From: a bacterium | GTDB taxonomy: Bacteria; Bacillota; Clostridia; Lachnospirales; Lachnospiraceae | Assembly: GCA_030535455.1 (NCBI GenBank) | Contig: JAUNJY010000035.1 | Location: 1 to 41,842 of the forward strand | DNA length: 41,842 nt | Reading direction: 5' to 3' | Position numbers and translations under genes: made by a program | Shown: piece by piece, positions 8,068-16,469 of the stretch | Layout of the letters: each line of letters opens with the position of its first letter | How positions within the stretch are numbered: the stretch's first letter is position 1 | Notes under the pieces: model-generated | Told to the model about the DNA's origin: nothing | Seen by the model: only the letters and a program-made list of their open reading frames with translations | The model's database searches: none

Positions 8068-8111
8068 GTATTACAGTCATACAATACATTGTAATACATA
8101 TGTAATACATT
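8068..8111. promoter_or_regulatory. Iterated TGTAATACA motifs upstream of the -35
   Basis: GTAATACAT occurs at 8091-8099 and 8102-8110, an 11-bp period, preceded by the related ACAATACATT (8081-8090) and by GTATTACAG (8068-8076) in inverted sense. The cluster sits directly upstream of the promoter of the coiled-coil gene. Spaced short repeats of this kind are typical binding arrays of ribbon-helix-helix proteins. Confidence 0.45.
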
Positions 8112-8262
8112 ATATTGATTTTTTAAAAATACGTTTTCGCATGATGACAAAAAAGAGGGGAAGCGATGGTAGGTGAAATAGAGTGATGGTAGATATAAAC
8201 GTAGAATAATTGGTTATTGAAATGCTATAATGGAGTATATAACAAGGAAGAAAGGGATATTT

Positions 8263-8448
8263 ATGAGACGAAAACTGTATCGTTCTAATAAAAATAAGTC
8301 AATTTATGGCGTGTGTGGCGGGATTGGCGAGTTCTTTGACATAAACGCTACTGTTGTGCGAGTAGTGTTCTTCGCATTTTTTGTAATTTGTTTTTGGATT
8401 TATGTTGTATTGCTACAGATCATGCCAAGTCGGCCCAAAACTCTCTAA
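8263..8448 (+). CDS. PspC-domain small membrane protein
   Basis: A 61-residue PspC-type protein. The N-terminal motif LYRSNKNKSIYGVCGGIGEFFDIN is diagnostic of the family and is followed by one membrane segment (VVRVVFFAFFVICFWIYVVLL). PspC proteins sit in the membrane and take part in phage-shock or envelope-stress responses; stand-alone short forms are common in Firmicutes and poorly characterised. I chose ATG 8263-8265 because AAAGGGA lies upstream and the domain starts at once. The leader holds the octamer GATGGTAG twice, 20 bp apart (8165-8172 and 8185-8192), and a TATAAT at 8225-8230. Confidence 0.82.
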   Translation: MRRKLYRSNKNKSIYGVCGGIGEFFDINATVVRVVFFAFFVICFWIYVVLLQIMPSRPKTL

Positions 8449-8583
8449 TTAAAATACATAAAAATTGAAAATAATCCGGATGATATGCCAAATGACCTTT
8501 TTTTCAAATTTTATTTTTCGTATAATTCGAAAGTAAACGATAATTTTACGTATAAAATACTATTTACTAAAAAAGGAGCAATT

Positions 8584-9681
8584 ATGTTCAAAAAATCATT
8601 AAAATTATTTACTGTTGTAGCTGCAATGTCCTTATCACTTATGGCTTGTGGTTCAAAAGATTCTTCTACTAGTTCTAATAAGAAAGGTTCTGCTGAGCTT
8701 GTATTAGTTACAGCAATGAACTCAATCGATGACAAATCCTTCAACCAAGGCTCTTGGGAAGGCTTAAAACAATATGGCGATGAAAATAATCAAGATTATA
8801 AATACTATGTATCACCTGATTCTTCTTCGACTTCTGTTGAATCTACATTAGAATTAGCAATCTCCGGTGGTGCTAAAGTAATTATCTGCCCTGGTTATTT
8901 ATTCGAAGTTCCTTTATATAACATGCAAGAAAAGTATCCTGATGTTAAGTTCATCCTTCTTGACGGAACACCTAACGATGGAAACGGAAACGAAAAGATC
9001 GGCGAAAACGTTGCTTGCTATACTTATGCTGAAGAACAAGCTGGTTTCTTAGCTGGTTATGCTGCTGTAATCGATGGAAACAGAAACTTAGGATTTATGG
9101 GTGGTATCGCTACTCCTGCTGTAATTCGTTTCGGATATGGTTATGTACAAGGTGCTGAATATGCTGCAAAAGAATTAAACCTTAACAAAGGTGATGTTTC
9201 TATTAATTATAACTACGTTGGAAACTTTGAAGCAAATCCTGAAAATCAAGCAAAAGCTGCTGCATGGTACAACAATGGTTCTGATGTAATCTTCGGATGC
9301 GGTGGTAACGTAGGAAACTCCGTTATGAGTGCTGCTGAAGCTGCAGATAAAAAAGTAATTGGTGTTGATATCGATCAATCCAGCGAATCAAAAACTGTAA
9401 TCACTTCTGCAATGAAAAACTTAACTAAGACTGTTTATGATGCATTAAATGAATATAAAGAAGGTACACTTAAAACTGGCGTAGCAAATCGTCTTGACGT
9501 TACTACTAACAGCGTGTTACTTCCAATGGAAACATCTGTATTTGAAACGTTTGACCAAAACAAATATAATGAAATCTATAATGAGTTAGTTGCTGGTAAG
9601 ATCGAACTTAAGAACAACAGTGATGCAAGCGCTGTTACTGAGTTACCTCTAGAACTCGTTACTGTTTCTGAAATTAAATAG
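8584..9681 (+). CDS. BMP-family lipoprotein, nucleoside ABC transporter binding protein
   Basis: The 365-residue product has a lipoprotein signal peptide with the lipobox SLMAC (Cys about residue 22) and the BMP/PnrA/Med fold: VTAMNSIDDKSFNQGSWEGL at the start of the mature domain, then the ligand-site region SPDSSSTSVE and GGNVGNSVMSAAE. Family members bind purine nucleosides outside the membrane and deliver them to an ABC importer. The ATG at 8584 is preferred over an upstream in-frame ATG because AAAAGGAG precedes it and it starts the signal peptide. No permease or ATPase gene follows; instead a Crp-like regulator is 26 bp downstream, so this is an orphan binding protein or serves a distant transporter. 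Confidence 0.9.
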   Translation: MFKKSLKLFTVVAAMSLSLMACGSKDSSTSSNKKGSAELVLVTAMNSIDDKSFNQGSWEGLKQYGDENNQDYKYYVSPDSSSTSVESTLELAISGGAKVIICPGYLFEVPLYNMQEKYPDVKFILLDGTPNDGNGNEKIGENVACYTYAEEQAGFLAGYAAVIDGNRNLGFMGGIATPAVIRFGYGYVQGAEYAAKELNLNKGDVSINYNYVGNFEANPENQAKAAAWYNNGSDVIFGCGGNVGNSVMSAAEAADKKVIGVDIDQSSESKTVITSAMKNLTKTVYDALNEYKEGTLKTGVANRLDVTTNSVLLPMETSVFETFDQNKYNEIYNELVAGKIELKNNSDASAVTELPLELVTVSEIK

Positions 9682-9707
9682 TTTTAAACAATACAAAGGG
9701 GTTATAA

Positions 9708-10421
9708 ATGAGTAAATATAAAGAGGTTCAATCTTTAATTGAGACCTTGGATGAGAAATCAAAAGAATATTTAAAAGAGTATTTTAAGAATGCTCCTGCT
9801 TGGTTGTATGACTCCCTGCAAATTGTAAATTATCCTAGCAATCATACGTTTATTGAACAAGGTTCTACTGTTTCTACTATTACGATCCTTTGCAAAGGTC
9901 TTGTAAAAGGAACCGACTATCCAATTCTTGGAGCCATGTATGATTTCATGTGGTTTGATCCTGTGAAATGTTTTGGTTCCCTGGAGTATATGGTGAAAGA
10001 GCCTACGTTTAATGCTTCGTTAATTACTGCTACTCCATGCACGGTATTGCAGCTTCCTATGGCAATCTACTCAAAATGGATGCAATTGGATCTTAATGCT
10101 TTATATATGGACTCTTCATCAAACACAAGCCAGCTTTTATATGAGATAAGGCGAGAACGAATTTATATCTTTATGCAAGGAACCGATCGCCTCACTTATT
10201 TTCTGACACTATATTATAAGCAGTTTGAGAATAATGGCACTTGTCATATTACGCTTACAAGACAGGAAATATCTGATAGCACAGGCCTTAGCATTCGGAC
10301 TGTAAACCGTGGCTTAACAACTTTGATAGAGAATGAATGTCTTCTGAAATCAGGAAACAATCTGGTAATCCATAAGCAGCAATACGAGAAATTAAATACG
10401 ATGCTTGCGGATCTTCTGTAG
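9708..10421 (+). CDS. Crp/Fnr-family transcriptional regulator
   Basis: The 237-residue product has an N-terminal cyclic-nucleotide-binding-like beta barrel (IEQGSTVSTITILCKGLVKG region, residues 47-67) and a C-terminal winged helix with recognition helix LTRQEISDSTGLSIRTVNRGLTTL (about 180-203). No Fnr-type cysteine cluster is visible. It follows the BMP lipoprotein gene by 26 bp with a GGGG ribosome site, so the two are probably co-transcribed and the regulator may respond to a nucleoside-related signal (inference). A terminator hairpin starts 9 bp after its stop. Confidence 0.85.
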   Translation: MSKYKEVQSLIETLDEKSKEYLKEYFKNAPAWLYDSLQIVNYPSNHTFIEQGSTVSTITILCKGLVKGTDYPILGAMYDFMWFDPVKCFGSLEYMVKEPTFNASLITATPCTVLQLPMAIYSKWMQLDLNALYMDSSSNTSQLLYEIRRERIYIFMQGTDRLTYFLTLYYKQFENNGTCHITLTRQEISDSTGLSIRTVNRGLTTLIENECLLKSGNNLVIHKQQYEKLNTMLADLL

Positions 10422-10429
10422 GCAAGTAA

Positions 10430-10460
10430 AAAGGCCCTTACCTTCTTTGGTAAGGGCCTT
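10430..10460 (-). terminator. First copy of the duplicated terminator hairpin
   Basis: AAGGCCCTTACC (10431-10442) pairs perfectly with 10449-10460. Bases 10428-10432 give T residues on the minus strand, so it is a terminator in that direction; on the plus strand only TTT follows. The second copy is at 10697-10729. Confidence 0.6.
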
Positions 10461-10696
10461 TCAGCTTGTCGACAAAGTCGCCAAGCTTTGGATGAAATCA
10501 GGCTTTCATCCAGTGCCGAAGGAAATGATTAGTGCTCACTCGTGCAAGTCCTTAAAAATAAGGACCTATTCGCACTAATCCGATATCCGAAAAGCGCGGT
10601 TTCCTGATATCGATTTTAATGAAAACCTATGGTTTTTAAACTTTCCTATAAGCAGTGCGCTGAAGTGACTGCTAGAGTTTAATTGCCTACAGTCTG

Positions 10697-10729
10697 AAAG
10701 GCCCTTACCTTCTTTGGTAAGGCCTTTTT
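10697..10729 (+). terminator. Second copy of the hairpin, plus-strand terminator
   Basis: AAGGCCCTTACC (10698-10709) pairs with GGTAAGGCCTT (from 10716), one G shorter than the first copy, followed by TTTTT. It would end transcription from the BMP/Crp operon or of the structured element. Confidence 0.75.
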
Positions 10730-10757
10730 ACTTAATTTATATAGAAATATAGTTATA

Positions 10758-11834
10758 TTAGCCTGCGTAAGGGAGTCCCTCAAATACTTCCCATCCTATA
10801 ACAGGATTTCCATCAATAATAAAATCTTCAAGGTTAAGTTCCAAATATCCTTTTTCACCACTCTCTGTTTCAAGATAAAGCCATTTTCCGTCGATTACTT
10901 TGATTGTCTCTGCTTTCTCACCAGTCTTAATTTGTGTCACAGAACCTCCATTGCGGTCCATCGACTTATAAAGATCTACATTCTGAAGTGCTGTTATAGA
11001 GTATTTAAATGAAATCTCATGATCAAACTGAGTAGTTTCTTCAAGACAGTATTTCCCTGTTATATCTGCATCATTATGATTGTTTTCTACCATACGAACC
11101 GTAGTGTCTTTCCATTCTCCTAGAATTCCACCTGGCTGGTTTATGATAAAGCTTCCATCATCCGTGAGCTTAATCCTGTCCACTTCGTCACAGAAGGTAC
11201 CAACCTTTACTAATTTCTTGTTTTCGTAGTTATATACATTTGTTAAGTAATCATCACTTAGATATTGGTACGTAAACATAAGCTGTACAGAGTCAGCTTC
11301 TTTTGTAAGTGCAGTTGCACGTAATTTCAGACCCTCTTCACGGTCTACACTTCCTTTGATCTTTTCATCACCAATTGTTATTTCAAAATCCACTGTACTT
11401 GTTCCTGTAGCCGTATTTTTTAGTTCAATCTCTTCTTTATTTCCATCCAGGTCTAGGTCAATGTAGTTTTTTCCTTCCTTCAAACTATAACACGTACGGT
11501 CTGTAACTCGGCTTGTTACCTGTGGGCTAGCTGTAATGCTTGCTACTTGAAATGATTTGTTCGTTGTTCCTTTTAGTGCAAAGATACCTGTTGCAAGGCC
11601 TGCTGTTATAGCAAGGGCTGCCGCACTGCCTCCCATAATTCTTAATACATTTCCTTTCTTACTTGCTAATTGTGCATTCATACGTACGTCCTCCTTATTT
11701 GATTTCCTTTTATTTTCTTCCACATTTCTAGAATTTTTATGTACTAATTCTCTCATTAATAATTCTTCTACTTTTTTAGATGTTTCCACAGGTACCTCTA
11801 CTTTATCTAGCATTTCCATTAATTTGCGTTCCAT
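10758..11834 (-). CDS. Membrane anti-sigma-factor-like protein with SH3-like C-terminus
   Basis: The 358-residue product has a cytoplasmic N-terminal part of about 62 residues, one membrane segment (about residues 66-88, VLRIMGGSAAALAITAGLATG), an extracellular domain of about 190 residues, and a C-terminal bacterial SH3-like domain (NVDLYKSMDRNGG ... GKWLYLETESGEKGYLEL). It overlaps the ECF sigma gene by 16 bp with its own AAGGAGGAG ribosome site, so it is probably the cognate anti-sigma factor, holding the sigma factor until a cell-envelope signal is sensed. No classic ZAS zinc motif is visible. The ligand is unknown. Confidence 0.72.
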   Translation of the reverse strand: MERKLMEMLDKVEVPVETSKKVEELLMRELVHKNSRNVEENKRKSNKEDVRMNAQLASKKGNVLRIMGGSAAALAITAGLATGIFALKGTTNKSFQVASITASPQVTSRVTDRTCYSLKEGKNYIDLDLDGNKEEIELKNTATGTSTVDFEITIGDEKIKGSVDREEGLKLRATALTKEADSVQLMFTYQYLSDDYLTNVYNYENKKLVKVGTFCDEVDRIKLTDDGSFIINQPGGILGEWKDTTVRMVENNHNDADITGKYCLEETTQFDHEISFKYSITALQNVDLYKSMDRNGGSVTQIKTGEKAETIKVIDGKWLYLETESGEKGYLELNLEDFIIDGNPVIGWEVFEGLPYAG

Positions 11835-12316
11835 GTATACTCCTCCTTTTCTAAGATTGTTTTCAATTGTTTCTTGGCTCTAAACAGATATGTCCGGATG
11901 GTATTTTGATTTTTCCCCATAATGTCTGCGACTTCAACTAAGGAATATCCTTGGTAAAAATGCAGATAGATGACTAGTTTATAGTTTGGTGGCAGCTGTC
12001 TTAGGTATGTAAACAGTTCTTGTTCGTCTTTGGTCATTGCAGGCATCTCTTCCTCTAAAGCAGTTGTTCTCATAAACCAGGCCGATTTCAACAGACTCTT
12101 ACAACAATTTACTGTAACACGTAAAAACCATGCCTTTTCATGCTCATCATTTTCAAAGACAGGGGTATGTTTGCAATAGCGTAAAAATACCTCCTGAAAA
12201 ATATCATCGGCATCTGATTTGTTTTTGCAATACATTAGTGCCAGTCGATATACATTGTTTTTATTTCGCTTCACCAATCTGTGGATGCTTTCTGGATTGT
12301 GTTCAAATGAACTCAC
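11819..12316 (-). CDS. ECF-type RNA polymerase sigma factor
   Basis: The 165-residue product contains region 2 (NNVYRLALMYCKNKSDADDIFQEVFLRY, about residues 19-47) and region 4 (LPPNYKLVIYLHFYQGYSLVEVADIMGKNQNTIRTYLFRAKKQL, about 109-152), the two-domain layout of the extracytoplasmic-function group. The start is GTG at 12314-12316, with AGGAGG seven bases upstream. It overlaps the downstream anti-sigma-like gene. A possible ECF-type promoter lies upstream (12361-12389), suggesting it controls itself. Confidence 0.9.
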   Translation of the reverse strand: MSSFEHNPESIHRLVKRNKNNVYRLALMYCKNKSDADDIFQEVFLRYCKHTPVFENDEHEKAWFLRVTVNCCKSLLKSAWFMRTTALEEEMPAMTKDEQELFTYLRQLPPNYKLVIYLHFYQGYSLVEVADIMGKNQNTIRTYLFRAKKQLKTILEKEEYTWNAN

Positions 12317-12360
12317 TTAATTTCCTCCTATATTCTTTAATTATTTACTGTTCTGCTATA

Positions 12361-12389
12361 TATACTTTTAAAAAGTGTATTTCGTTTCA
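12361..12389 (-). promoter_or_regulatory. Possible autoregulated ECF promoter
   Basis: Minus-strand TGAAAC (12384-12389) followed after 18 bp by GTATA (12361-12365). TGAAAC is a common ECF -35 element; the spacing is slightly long. An overlapping inverted repeat (TATACTTTT/AAAAGTGTA) lies in the spacer. Confidence 0.35.
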
Positions 12390-12465
12390 AAAACTTTTAT
12401 TTTTTTATAAAAAATATTATTTTACAAGAATTAATATTAGGATTATTCTAGTCTTAAATTCCAAC

Positions 12466-12508
12466 AAAAAAGAGGACAAGTCTTAAATCGACTTTGTCCT
12501 CTTTTTTT
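12466..12508 (-). terminator. Terminator of the GH3 gene (bidirectional)
   Basis: AGAGGACAA-GTC pairs with GACTTTGTCCTCT with one bulged base. There are at least six A residues on the left and seven T residues on the right, so it can act in both directions; the GH3 gene ends 15 bp away. Confidence 0.8.
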
Positions 12509-12522
12509 ATTGAAATTCCCTT

Positions 12523-15075
12523 TTATTTTACACAAACTGCATTACACAACTCAAAGGTTTTCTTTAAGATGCGAAGTGCACTTACTTGCAGTTCTGCTCT
12601 AGTTAAATGGTATGGATGGGCTTCATTGGTAAGCGCATTCATTATATCAGTAAAGTCGGATGCACCACCAGGCATAATCAGGTCATTACCGGCTTTGATA
12701 CAACCTGCCGCAGAAGCTTCTGCATGTAAGCTCTGTGGATGTTTCATCAAGTCTGTTGTCACATACCAGTCGGTCATAACAATGCCTTTATATCCCCATT
12801 CATCACGAAGTGCATAGGTCTGTATGTCCTTAGATGAGCAAGCGTGTTCACCATTAATTAAATTATAAGAACTCATTAATGCATGTGGCTGAGACTGCTT
12901 CACACAAATCTCAAATCCACGAAGATAGATTTCACGCAATGCTCGCTCACTTAAGATACTGTTTGAAGTGTAACGATTGGTCTCTTGGTTGTTACATGCA
13001 AAATGTTTGATTGTCGTTCCACAGCCTTTATGCTGCTGAACACCATTTGTCATAGCTGCTGCTACAAGTCCACTTACCAATGGATCTTCAGAATAGTACT
13101 CGAAGTTACGGCCACAAAGTGGTGAACGTTGTATATTTAATGCAGGTGCCAGCCAAAGATGCACTCCGAATAACTCCATTTCCTTTCCTACCATATCACC
13201 ACATTGTTTTATCAGATCCATGTTAAAAGACTGAGCTAAATCAGTTCCAATTGGAATTGCAACACAATATTGATAATATTTCTGAGAAGAACATCCATCC
13301 TCACAAGTATCCTCTGCTTGAAGCTTTGCAAGGTCCTCTTGCTCAAACAATGCAGCCATATCTTCTCCAAATGAAGAGGATGAAGCTTTTACCTTTCCAT
13401 TTACAATCTTATATTCAGGACTGATACGAACACCTGCAGGACCATCTGCCATAACGATACTTTCTAAATGATAAGAAGGATCAAGTCGGTTTGTCGTTTC
13501 TCCTGCTGCTCCTGCCACGCTAAATGAAGCCTCTCCAATCACGCTTCCATTGCTTGCATCATCCGAATAAGCACCAATACAAAGATATGCCAATTCTTCA
13601 TTAGATAAGGTAGCAGCAAATGCATCGATCGTTTTGCTTCCATCCATCACCTGATCCCAAGTAATGGTTTCATTCTCTGTTTCTTCTTGTGGAATGGAGG
13701 AATACTCAATTTTCTCTGTTACAATCTTAGAAGTATCAATTGGTAAGACCGGAGCAGTTTCTTTCTCCTGTACTTCTTCTGCATATGTGTATGGAGTTAC
13801 TGCTGGCTTTTGTTCTGTAATAACATCGCCTTTACAGATATTCATTAACTCTCTGGTCACTTTGGTTTCACTTACAGTAATTCCAGCACATATATGAGTG
13901 TTATGTGAGCTGTTTCCTACACGTATATAATAAGTGCCTTGTTCTAACAGGTAAGAAGCTGATGCCACATCATAGGCTGCCATATCCGTAGTTTTGAACT
14001 GTACCGTTACGTCGCAGCTTTCATTTGGCTTTAACTCTTTTGTCTTTGCAACTCCGGCCAATTCCTGATAAGGGCGATCTAACGTTACTGAAGGTGCAGA
14101 GTAATATACTTGCACAACTTCTTTACCTGCATGATCTCCAATATTAGCGACTGTTACGGTTACCGTGATTGCCTCATCATCCGCCGTTACTTCTTTATTT
14201 TTAATTTCGAATTCCGTATAGCCTTGGCCAAAACCAAAAGGATAAATAACTTCTTTGCCCACGGTATCAAAATAACGATATCCTACATAAATGCCTTCGT
14301 TATAGTATGTGTCGTTCATATCACCGAAGCCTTCTGTAGATGGATAGTCTTCAATATTTGTCCATGTCATGGTAAGCTTTCCAGATGGATAAGAGTGTCC
14401 AAGAAGGATATCTGCAAGCACATCTCCTGTAGGGGTTCCAAGCTGTCCAAGAAGCAATATGTTCTTAACTTCCTCAACTGGAGTAAGATCCACCATGCCG
14501 CCAACATTTAGTACAAGCATAAACTTGTCATACGCTGCATTTAATGCTAAGATATCGCGTATTTCTGTCTCTGTAAGCTTGATATCTCCTGCAGTAGGAG
14601 TTCGATCCGAACCTTCTCCTGAATTCCTTGCCAAAACATAAATAGCAGTGTCGCCTTCTGTTTCCAGTGCGATTTTATATTCTGGTTCTGGCATTGCTTT
14701 TCCCATTGCAAATACAAATGCCGGAATACCAGCCTGTTTTGCTTCTTCTTTAACTTCTTTGTAGAATGCAGCTTTTGCAACGGCAAATACTTGATCATAT
14801 TCATTTAGCCATGCTTCAGTAGTAAGCTCAAAACCAGCCTTCTTAAGTCCTTCTTCTACTGTTACAAAATGGCGTACATTTACATCTCCTGAACCAGTAC
14901 CGCCCTTGATTGTCTTTCTGACCCCGTTTCCATAAGCTGCAATCCTTCCAGCAGTCTTTAATGGGAATGTACCATCTTTCTTTAATAATAAGGTACACTC
15001 AGCAGCCAAGCGGCGTACTGTTTCTACGTGCTCTATTTCAAAAGCCTGTACCGTATTCTCTGTAACTCTTATCAT
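12523..15075 (-). CDS. Glycoside hydrolase family 3 enzyme, permuted domain order
   Basis: Probable beta-glucosidase or related exo-glycosidase of 850 residues with no signal peptide, so cytoplasmic. The usual GH3 order is reversed: residues 1-280 form the C-type alpha/beta sandwich domain (GKLTMTWTNIEDYPS, YPFGFGQGYTEF), then a fibronectin-III-like domain (about 290-400), then the catalytic TIM barrel at about 500-850. The barrel has MADGPAGVR, KHFACNNQE and GIVMTDWY, whose aspartate (about D769) is the expected nucleophile. This swapped form is known from ruminococcal and clostridial enzymes. The AraC regulator gene is 133 bp upstream and probably controls it; an inverted repeat lies in that gap. 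The substrate cannot be fixed from sequence. Confidence 0.88.
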   Translation of the reverse strand: MIRVTENTVQAFEIEHVETVRRLAAECTLLLKKDGTFPLKTAGRIAAYGNGVRKTIKGGTGSGDVNVRHFVTVEEGLKKAGFELTTEAWLNEYDQVFAVAKAAFYKEVKEEAKQAGIPAFVFAMGKAMPEPEYKIALETEGDTAIYVLARNSGEGSDRTPTAGDIKLTETEIRDILALNAAYDKFMLVLNVGGMVDLTPVEEVKNILLLGQLGTPTGDVLADILLGHSYPSGKLTMTWTNIEDYPSTEGFGDMNDTYYNEGIYVGYRYFDTVGKEVIYPFGFGQGYTEFEIKNKEVTADDEAITVTVTVANIGDHAGKEVVQVYYSAPSVTLDRPYQELAGVAKTKELKPNESCDVTVQFKTTDMAAYDVASASYLLEQGTYYIRVGNSSHNTHICAGITVSETKVTRELMNICKGDVITEQKPAVTPYTYAEEVQEKETAPVLPIDTSKIVTEKIEYSSIPQEETENETITWDQVMDGSKTIDAFAATLSNEELAYLCIGAYSDDASNGSVIGEASFSVAGAAGETTNRLDPSYHLESIVMADGPAGVRISPEYKIVNGKVKASSSSFGEDMAALFEQEDLAKLQAEDTCEDGCSSQKYYQYCVAIPIGTDLAQSFNMDLIKQCGDMVGKEMELFGVHLWLAPALNIQRSPLCGRNFEYYSEDPLVSGLVAAAMTNGVQQHKGCGTTIKHFACNNQETNRYTSNSILSERALREIYLRGFEICVKQSQPHALMSSYNLINGEHACSSKDIQTYALRDEWGYKGIVMTDWYVTTDLMKHPQSLHAEASAAGCIKAGNDLIMPGGASDFTDIMNALTNEAHPYHLTRAELQVSALRILKKTFELCNAVCVK

Positions 15076-15103
15076 ATCTTCTCTCTCCTTACCTGATTTA
15101 GAT

Positions 15104-15141
15104 GCTTGGTTTCAAACCATATAATCAAGTCTTTACCAAGC
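15104..15141. promoter_or_regulatory. Inverted repeat in the GH3 promoter region
   Basis: GCTTGGT (15104-15110) and ACCAAGC (15135-15141) are exact reverse complements separated by 24 bp, 28 bp upstream of the GH3 start. Possible operator or leader stem-loop; an AraC-type protein would more often use direct repeats. Confidence 0.35.
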
Positions 15142-15208
15142 TGATATGATAACTATAAATCCTGCCTCTTATTCTGTATTGCACTATTTTAATATTTTTT
15201 ATCAGTTT

Positions 15209-16426
15209 TTAACTTTCATAAAATGTTTTATCCAAATATTCCTTTTGATATTGTCCGGGCGACTTATTCATCACTTTCTTAAAGATTCTTGTAAAATAAC
15301 TTTGTGGTGCCATATTCATATATTCTGCAATGGTTGCAATAGATTTATCGGAGTACTTTAACAAATTGCAGGAGACTTTTATTTTCTCCTGCATGATGTA
15401 GCTTGAAATGGACATTCCCATATTTTCAGAAAAAATTCGAGATAAGTATACCGGATGAAGACCAACCTCTTTGGCGATCTCTTGCAGTGATATTTTTTCG
15501 AATATATGTGTCTCAATATATGATTTACATTTTTCGATATACGGAGACCTTGTCTTCTTTAAGGAGACTGCCTCTTTGATCAACCGCTCAAATTCTTTGT
15601 TACAGCTATCCATAGTATTTTCAATCTCAAGCAGATTCCTTGCTTTTGACAGCATCTGTAATGAGATATCACTAAGTCCATAGGAAGTTGTATCACTGAC
15701 CCCCGCCATAATTGCATATCTGGTCATCAAGGTAATCCATGCAACTGATTTATATTCACTTTGCTTAAGCTTAGTTTCTGACATTGTCCCAATGGACTCT
15801 TCCGTATAAATGTCTGATAGTTCATTCATGCCGGCATATAATTTATCATACTCACCACGAATAATATATTCTGCGTATCGTTTTTCATCTTGATAGGTAA
15901 AATGAGCTTGTTCATGTTCGGACTTATGTAATAAATACTCCGTCAGCTCTTTATGAATTGTATTCTCAACCGCCTTGTTTTCTCTCTCATTTTCAAATAA
16001 TGTATCCACATTGTCATACTCCTCTGTAACAATGCCATATACCAAGGTGGTGAGTTCCTTTAACTGCTTTATGTTCATATAAGGAACTTGCAGTGTTTTA
16101 TTTAATACACTGTTTTTACTAAGATATGTGCGAGCTTCGTGTTGTACATTGTCCTCCATGGAAACTGGTCCAAGTATGATAAAATGATCCATGTATTTAA
16201 ATATGGTATATAGAAAGCCTTGATCTTCCTGCAATAAACATGTAGCTGTTGAACTTAAGTATTTAGAGCATAATAGGTGGTATAAAGAGGGATTACAATA
16301 TACAGGGTCTGAGTTTTCAAAAGCAACAAATGGTTTGCCAATCATGCTTCCATTACTATTCATTACCCGAATTCCTACATGGTGTAAGGTATATAGTTTA
16401 TTTAATATGAATTCTGTTTTTTTCAT
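15209..16426 (-). CDS. AraC-family transcriptional regulator
   Basis: The 405-residue product has a C-terminal AraC/XylS DNA-binding domain of about 100 residues with two helix-turn-helices (ISLQEIAKEVGLHPVYLSRIFSENMG and KSIATIAEYMNMAPQSYFTRIFKKVMNKSPGQY). The N-terminal 280 residues are a sensor region of no family I recognise. It lies between a reductase gene (43 bp upstream) and the GH3 gene on the same strand, so its likely target is GH3 and perhaps its own operon. Start ATG with AAAGGAG upstream. Confidence 0.87.
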   Translation of the reverse strand: MKKTEFILNKLYTLHHVGIRVMNSNGSMIGKPFVAFENSDPVYCNPSLYHLLCSKYLSSTATCLLQEDQGFLYTIFKYMDHFIILGPVSMEDNVQHEARTYLSKNSVLNKTLQVPYMNIKQLKELTTLVYGIVTEEYDNVDTLFENERENKAVENTIHKELTEYLLHKSEHEQAHFTYQDEKRYAEYIIRGEYDKLYAGMNELSDIYTEESIGTMSETKLKQSEYKSVAWITLMTRYAIMAGVSDTTSYGLSDISLQMLSKARNLLEIENTMDSCNKEFERLIKEAVSLKKTRSPYIEKCKSYIETHIFEKISLQEIAKEVGLHPVYLSRIFSENMGMSISSYIMQEKIKVSCNLLKYSDKSIATIAEYMNMAPQSYFTRIFKKVMNKSPGQYQKEYLDKTFYES

Positions 16427-16469
16427 TAAGTATGCTCCTTTACCACTTATCTAACTTTGGCTCTCGTTC

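Larger units (their letters stand above)
10430..10729 (+). repeat. Structured element of about 236 bp flanked by duplicated terminator hairpins
   Basis: Between two near-identical hairpins of about 30 bp lies a non-coding segment (10461-10696) made almost entirely of stem-loops. Pairings: 10463-10468/10482-10487; 10490-10497/10504-10511; 10527-10535/10572-10580, enclosing 10548-10554/10559-10565; 10581-10587/10606-10612, with inner 10589-10592/10600-10603; 10622-10627/10631-10636; 10638-10642/10676-10680, enclosing 10651-10656/10668-10673. Its ends are imperfect inverted repeats (CCTTTCAG... and ...CTGAAAGG). Its right end recurs at 32-53. It may be a non-autonomous mobile element that duplicated its target hairpin, or a structured RNA. 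No protein is encoded. Confidence 0.65.

Noticed and set aside
10430-10729. Duplicated hairpins as a CRISPR array
   Set aside because: Only two repeat units about 267 bp apart with a structured interior; no short unique spacers and no cas genes.
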